In this document: in pieces, positions 59,614 to 64,000 of the stretch
Position numbering within the stretch: position 1 is the first letter of the stretch
How the letters are laid out: each line of letters begins with the position of its first letter
Source of the DNA: Enterobacter kobei
Lineage (GTDB): Bacteria > Pseudomonadota > Gammaproteobacteria > Enterobacterales > Enterobacteriaceae
Assembly: GCF_018323985.1 (NCBI RefSeq)
Contig: NZ_AP024590.1
Location: forward strand, 1-64,000
Direction of reading: 5' to 3'
Length of the DNA: 64,000 bases
The notes under the pieces: model-generated
Database searches by the model: none
The model's input: only the letters and a program-made list of their open reading frames with translations
What the model was told of the DNA's origin: nothing
Translations under genes and position numbers: made by a program

Positions 59614-61929
59614 ATGAAAATCAGTGATGGAAACTGGCTTATTCGGCCCGGGCTGAACCTCATTCACCCAATCCTGGTGTTCGATGTTGAACAGCAGGGC
59701 AATGAGATGGTGGTGTACGCCGCACCGCGCGATGTGCGTGAACGGACCTGGCAGCTCGACACGCCGCTGTTTACGCTGCGCTTTTTCTCGCCGCAGGAAG
59801 GCGTGGTCGGCGTGCGCATGGAACATTTTCAGGGTGCGCTGAACAACGGCCCGCATTATCCGCTGAATGTGCAGGACGTGCCTGTCGAGATGCAGAATAC
59901 GGCAGCGTTCGCCGAACTGAAAAGCGGCGCGTTAAGTGTACGTGTGACCAAAGGCGACGGCTGGTCGCTGGATTTTCTGCGCAACGGCGTGCGCATCACC
60001 GGCAGCCAGGTAAAAAATAACGGCTACGTGCAGGACACCGTCAGCAACCGCAATTATCTGTTTGAGCGGCTGGACCTGGGCGTCGGCGAAACCGTGTATG
60101 GCCTCGGCGAGCGGTTTACCGCGCTGGTGCGCAACGGGCAGACGGTGGAGACCTGGAACCGCGACGGCGGCACCAGCACCGAGCAGTCGTATAAAAACAT
60201 TCCGTTCTACCTCACCAGTCGCGGGTATGGCGTGCTGGTGAATCATCCCCAGTGCGTGTCCTTTGAAATCGGTTCGGAAAAAGTCTCCAAAGTGCAGTTC
60301 AGCGTGGAGTCTGAATATCTGGAATATTTTGTCATCGACGGGCCGACGCCAAAAGAGGTGCTGAACCGCTATACGCAGCTGACCGGTCGCCCGGCGCTGC
60401 CGCCGGCGTGGTCGTTTGGCCTGTGGCTGACCACCTCGTTCACCACCAATTACGATGAAGCCACAGTAAACAGCTTTATCGACGGCATGGCGGAGCGCCA
60501 TCTGCCGCTGCACGTGTTCCATTTTGACTGCTTCTGGATGAAAGCCTTCCAGTGGTGCGATTTTCAGTGGGATCCGGTGACCTTCCCGGATCCGGAGGGC
60601 ATGATCAAACGTCTGAAGGCGAAAGGGCTGAAAATCTGCGTCTGGATCAACCCGTATATCGGCCAGAAATCGCCGATATTTAAAGAGTTGAAAGAGAAGG
60701 GCTATCTGCTGAAACGCCCGGACGGCTCGCTGTGGCAGTGGGATAAATGGCAGCCGGGGCTGGCTATCTATGATTTTACAAATCCGGAAGCCTGCCAGTG
60801 GTATGCAGAGCAGCTGAAAGGACTGGTGGATATCGGCGTGGACTGCTTCAAAACCGATTTCGGCGAGCGCATCCCGACGGACGTGGCCTGGCACGACGGT
60901 TCCTGTCCGCAGAAAATGCACAACCATTACGCCTATATCTACAACGAGCTGGTGTGGAAGGTGCTGAAAGAGACAGTGGGCGAGGAAGAGGCGGTGCTGT
61001 TTGCTCGTTCGGCGTCGGTAGGGGCGCAGAAATTCCCGGTGCACTGGGGCGGCGACTGCTACGCCAACTACGAGTCCATGGCGGAAAGTCTGCGCGGCGG
61101 GCTGTCGATTGGCCTGTCCGGCTTTGGTTTCTGGAGCCACGATATCGGCGGCTTCGAAAACACTGCCCCGGCGCACGTCTATAAGCGCTGGTGCGCGTTC
61201 GGGCTGCTCTCCAGCCACAGCCGCCTGCATGGCAGCAAATCCTATCGCGTCCCCTGGGCTTACGATGAAGAGTCCTGCGACGTGGTGCGCCACTTCACGC
61301 AGCTAAAATGCCGCCTGATGCCGTATCTGTACCGCCAGGCCGCGCTGGCCCGTGATGTCGGCACGCCGATGATGCGCGCCATGATGCTGGAATTCCCGGA
61401 CGATCCGGCGTGCGACTACCTCGACCGCCAGTATATGCTCGGCGATGCAGTAATGGTCGCGCCGGTCTTCTCGGAGGCGGGGGACGTGCAGTTTTATCTG
61501 CCGGAAGGCCGCTGGACGCACCTGTGGCGCAACGATGAACTTTCCGGTAGCCGCTGGCACAAACAGCAGCATGATTTCCTGAGTCTGCCGGTTTACGTGC
61601 GGGATAACACCCTGCTGGCGCTGGGAAATAACGATCAGAAGCCGGACTATGCGTGGAACGACGGCACGGCTTTTCAGCTGTTCAGCCTGGAAGATGGCCG
61701 TGAAGCCCGCTGCGAAGTACCGGCCGATGATGGCTCAGTGGCCTTCACGCTACAGGCGCGGCGGGAAGGGAATACCCTTACGGTGACCGGCACCGGTGAC
61801 GCCCGTAACTGGACGCTGTGTTTGCGCAATATCCCGCAGGTGAGCGCCGTGCAGGGCGGCTCACAGGCGGGCAGCGAGTGGGGAACGGTCATTACCGCGC
61901 AGGGCAATACGCTGGTGGTTACGATCTGA
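59614..61929 (+). CDS. yicI: Alpha-xylosidase YicI (GH31)
   Basis: YicI hydrolyses alpha-xylosides such as isoprimeverose in the cytoplasm. The 771 residues are within one of the E. coli length. The GH31 nucleophile lies in CFKTDFGERIP (Asp about 416). The acid/base Asp is in WSHDIGGFE (Asp about 511 region by pattern; the E. coli enzyme uses Asp482). GLWLTTSFTTNYDE and HFDCFWMKAFQWCDFQWDP form the substrate pocket. Operon with yicJ. The final bases lead into an intergenic hairpin. Confidence 0.96.
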   Translation: MKISDGNWLIRPGLNLIHPILVFDVEQQGNEMVVYAAPRDVRERTWQLDTPLFTLRFFSPQEGVVGVRMEHFQGALNNGPHYPLNVQDVPVEMQNTAAFAELKSGALSVRVTKGDGWSLDFLRNGVRITGSQVKNNGYVQDTVSNRNYLFERLDLGVGETVYGLGERFTALVRNGQTVETWNRDGGTSTEQSYKNIPFYLTSRGYGVLVNHPQCVSFEIGSEKVSKVQFSVESEYLEYFVIDGPTPKEVLNRYTQLTGRPALPPAWSFGLWLTTSFTTNYDEATVNSFIDGMAERHLPLHVFHFDCFWMKAFQWCDFQWDPVTFPDPEGMIKRLKAKGLKICVWINPYIGQKSPIFKELKEKGYLLKRPDGSLWQWDKWQPGLAIYDFTNPEACQWYAEQLKGLVDIGVDCFKTDFGERIPTDVAWHDGSCPQKMHNHYAYIYNELVWKVLKETVGEEEAVLFARSASVGAQKFPVHWGGDCYANYESMAESLRGGLSIGLSGFGFWSHDIGGFENTAPAHVYKRWCAFGLLSSHSRLHGSKSYRVPWAYDEESCDVVRHFTQLKCRLMPYLYRQAALARDVGTPMMRAMMLEFPDDPACDYLDRQYMLGDAVMVAPVFSEAGDVQFYLPEGRWTHLWRNDELSGSRWHKQQHDFLSLPVYVRDNTLLALGNNDQKPDYAWNDGTAFQLFSLEDGREARCEVPADDGSVAFTLQARREGNTLTVTGTGDARNWTLCLRNIPQVSAVQGGSQAGSEWGTVITAQGNTLVVTI

Positions 61930-61936
61930 GTGTTAA

Positions 61937-61958
61937 CCCTCTCCCGTCAGGGAGAGGG
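61937..61958. terminator. CCCTCTCCC/GGGAGAGGG hairpin between yicI and yicH
   Basis: Nine-base-pair stem with loop GTCA, the same arms as 37356-37376. It lies just after yicI and overlaps the last codons of the convergent yicH. Confidence 0.75.
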
Positions 61959-63653
61959 TGTCGTTACGGGCTGCGCGGTACTCACCTCGCCGTTACGCAT
62001 CGTCTGTGTGATCTGCTGTTTTTCGGTATTCAGCACTTTCAGCTCTGCATTCACCGTGGGCTTTAACGGCGTACTGGCTTTTACGTTGCCGCTGGCGGTC
62101 AGCTGAATATTGCCATCGCCGGAAATCGGCAGCGCAGGCCAGCCCCACTGCTGCAATACGTTCACCGGCACGCCGCGCCCGTTGAGGCTCACTTTCACCT
62201 GGCGATCCGCTAGTTGCGACACCACGGCGGTGGCTTCCAGTAATCCCTGGCCGGTAAAAGCGCTCAGCTCGCTGATGTTTACCGCAGTGTTATTCGCGTT
62301 CAGTGCCAGCGACGGACGACGCACATCGACGCGGTTAAATGTCGCCGCCGCGCCATTCAGTTTGGCGTTGCCGCCCCAGACGCCCCATTTGCCGTCGCGC
62401 GCCAGTTGCAGATTATTTCCATAGCCATCCAGCGCGGTGATCTGCCACGGGAAGGCGGGATCGATGTCGATCACCAGGTTGCGGCTGGCGCTGAATTTTT
62501 TCAGCACCACGGCATTCAGCCAGCCGGGGAGAGGATCCATCCACAACTGTTTCCAGTTGGCGGGCAGGGTATATTCCAGACCGGCAATGGCGGCGTCATC
62601 CAGCACCAGCGCTTTGCCGTCGCGCAACCAGTTGCCGGCGGTGCGTACCATGCCGCCTTCCCAGCGCGAGGTGAACTGACGCAGCGCCACGCCCTGCGGC
62701 GAAAACTCCGCGTTGAGAATAGGATCAAACAGGTGCAGCGAGCCGTAGATAAATTCACTGGCGTTCATCGACAGCCTGCCGTCGTCGCTCTGCCAGTCGC
62801 CATTGCTGAGCGTCAGGTTACGCACGCTCAGATCCAGATCGGTCACTGCCCAGTCCGGCCCCTGCAGACGTGCGTCGGTGACTTCCAGCCTGCCGATTTG
62901 TAACGACGGCAGCGTGGTAAGCGGCGTGAAGAAATCACTCAGGGATTTATCGCTTTGCAGACGGATGTCATTGAGGCGCAGGCTGTCGACAATCCAGCCG
63001 CCGTTGGCCGTGCGGCGGGCGGTGCCGGTGAGTGAGCCGCGGGACATGTCCGCGCCAATGGTGCTCAGCGTCACCTCATTGTTATCGATACTGCCCTGAA
63101 TGAGGACATTGCTGATGGGGACGCCATTGAGCCTCATTGAGCCTGCGCTCACCTGGATCTGCGTCTGGCTGCCCAGCACATTGCCCGCTTTCGGCTGCCA
63201 GGGGCTGATGCCGCCGGTGACGCGCTGGGCGCTGAGATCCCAGCCGGTCGCCGGGCTGTTGAACGCCATATTGTTCAGTTGCAGGCGGTCCGCCTGGAAA
63301 GGCAGCGGGGCGGTGGTGGGGGATAAATTCAGCGTCCCGTCAGCCAGTAAAATCGTGTCGGCATGCAGCGGATCGGTGAGCTGACGGCTGCTGAAGCCAA
63401 TATCTACCGCTTTCGCATCCAGGGTGGCGGGCTGACCTTTACGGCCAAAAGTAACGTTTTTTAACAGCACATGGGAAGGCGAAGAAAAACGGTGATCCAC
63501 CGCCTCGACGGTGAGCTGGTAGTCGCTGTTATCGGTGACCCAGTGGCCGACCTGTGCCGCCCCCCAGCGCGTCTGGATCAAAAAATAGCCCGCCAGAATC
63601 AACACCAGCAGCGCGATCAGCAAAAAAATCAGCAGTTTTCCAATGCGTTTCAT
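61947..63653 (-). CDS. yicH: AsmA-family inner membrane protein YicH
   Basis: YicH is an AsmA-like protein anchored by one N-terminal helix (KRIGKLLIFLLIALLVLILAGYFLI) with a large periplasmic beta-rich domain. AsmA-like proteins take part in outer-membrane lipid supply. The ATG at 63653 follows GGGAAGAC and gives 568 residues, against 569 in E. coli; an in-frame upstream ATG at 63692 adds 13 residues. LQIGRLEVTDARLQGPDWAVTDLDLS is a conserved core segment. The C-terminal residues are encoded within the shared hairpin. Confidence 0.93.
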   Translation of the reverse strand: MKRIGKLLIFLLIALLVLILAGYFLIQTRWGAAQVGHWVTDNSDYQLTVEAVDHRFSSPSHVLLKNVTFGRKGQPATLDAKAVDIGFSSRQLTDPLHADTILLADGTLNLSPTTAPLPFQADRLQLNNMAFNSPATGWDLSAQRVTGGISPWQPKAGNVLGSQTQIQVSAGSMRLNGVPISNVLIQGSIDNNEVTLSTIGADMSRGSLTGTARRTANGGWIVDSLRLNDIRLQSDKSLSDFFTPLTTLPSLQIGRLEVTDARLQGPDWAVTDLDLSVRNLTLSNGDWQSDDGRLSMNASEFIYGSLHLFDPILNAEFSPQGVALRQFTSRWEGGMVRTAGNWLRDGKALVLDDAAIAGLEYTLPANWKQLWMDPLPGWLNAVVLKKFSASRNLVIDIDPAFPWQITALDGYGNNLQLARDGKWGVWGGNAKLNGAAATFNRVDVRRPSLALNANNTAVNISELSAFTGQGLLEATAVVSQLADRQVKVSLNGRGVPVNVLQQWGWPALPISGDGNIQLTASGNVKASTPLKPTVNAELKVLNTEKQQITQTMRNGEVSTAQPVTTPSP

Positions 63654-63773
63654 CGTCTTCCCTTCCTCAATGCAGACAGGGAATTTATGCACGATTTGTG
63701 CGCAATGCTCAAGGAGGGAATGGTTAATGCGTGTAAAGGCGACAGCAGGCGAGGCCCGCTGCCGCCATGAAAA

Positions 63774-64000
63774 TCAGTTTTTCTCAGGCGGGAAAACGAG
63801 GTTCAGCACGATAGCGGTAATGCCGCCTGCGGCGATACCAGAGGAGAGCAGGTTCTTCAGCCAGTCTGGCGCAAATTGCAGGATCAGTGGCTGCTGGGAG
63901 ACGCCCAGGCCGACAGCCAGCGACAGGGCGATAATCATGATCGCGCGGCGGTTCAGCGGTTCGCGGGACACGATACGCACCCCGGATGCGGCAATGGTAC
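63774..64000 (-). CDS. xanP: Xanthine permease XanP, C-terminal part
   Basis: The last 75 or so residues of the NCS2 xanthine:proton symporter XanP (YicE). The frame reads TIAASGVRIVSREPLNRRAI, then a helix MIIALSLAVGLGVSQQP, then SSGIAAGGITAIVLNLVFPPEKN before the stop. It continues beyond the window edge, so the start is not seen. Its position after yicH matches E. coli. Confidence 0.93.
   Translation of the reverse strand, partial: TIAASGVRIVSREPLNRRAIMIIALSLAVGLGVSQQPLILQFAPDWLKNLLSSGIAAGGITAIVLNLVFPPEKN

Overview
This is about 64 kb of chromosomal DNA from a member of the Enterobacteriaceae. The left end has the dnaA-dnaN-recF-gyrB-yidA-dgo-ibp-yidE order of E. coli and relatives. The right end has selC-yicJ-yicI-yicH-xanP. 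Proteins such as DnaA, GyrB, IbpA and IlvB can be read almost residue for residue against E. coli from memory. The exact species cannot be fixed from the sequence alone; an Enterobacter/Kosakonia/Citrobacter-type genome fits best. It has an intact glv operon, dsdA beside yidG, and deoQKPX beside ilvN.

Layout. 1-7.1 kb: replication block (dnaA, dnaN, recF, gyrB) and the phosphatase gene yidA. 7.1-12.1 kb: the D-galactonate operon dgoRKADT with a clear operator. 12.1-18.6 kb: cbrA, yidR, yidQ, the heat-shock pair ibpAB (sigma-32 promoter and RNA thermometer), yidE and yidP. 18.8-21.8 kb: an intact alpha-glucoside PTS gene and GH4 6-phospho-glucosidase gene. 21.9-27.3 kb: yidH, yidG, dsdA, a secreted GH5-like protein, emrD and an EamA transporter. 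27.3-28.0 kb: the SOS toxin/antitoxin-RNA locus tisB/istR. 28.0-30.3 kb: an unknown membrane-protein pair and a Fic protein. 30.4-32.6 kb: ivbL-ilvBN with its attenuator. 32.6-36.8 kb: the deoxyribose cluster deoQKPX; the uhp genes that follow ilvN in E. coli are absent here. 36.9-38.7 kb: yicN and nepI. 38.7-44.9 kb: a beta-glucoside utilisation cluster (porin, three PTS subunits, GH1 enzyme) with a divergent LacI-type regulator and palindromic operators.

45-57.6 kb is accessory DNA. It begins with orphan CdiA C-terminal toxin/immunity cassettes, one of them broken by a single-base frameshift. An NfsB-like nitroreductase and a LysR gene follow, split by a small islet that carries hcp, a DUF1493 gene and an STM2901-like gene. 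A 52/54-bp direct repeat flanks that islet. Next come an MFS gene, an iron-siderophore-type ABC transporter, symE with a probable SymR antisense RNA, a small ribbon-helix-helix gene with an 11-bp inverted-repeat operator, and rhuM. All of this lies beside the 3' end of selC, a classic island attachment tRNA. The conserved backbone resumes with yicJ, yicI, yicH and the start-truncated (window edge) xanP.

Most noteworthy items: (1) a glycine in DnaA at the position of E. coli Asp280, next to the arginine finger, in an otherwise almost unchanged AAA+ domain; (2) the direct-repeat-flanked hcp islet; (3) the tisB/istR-1 locus with its pairing sequences; (4) the orphan CDI cassettes. All family assignments rest on recognition of the sequence; no database search was run.
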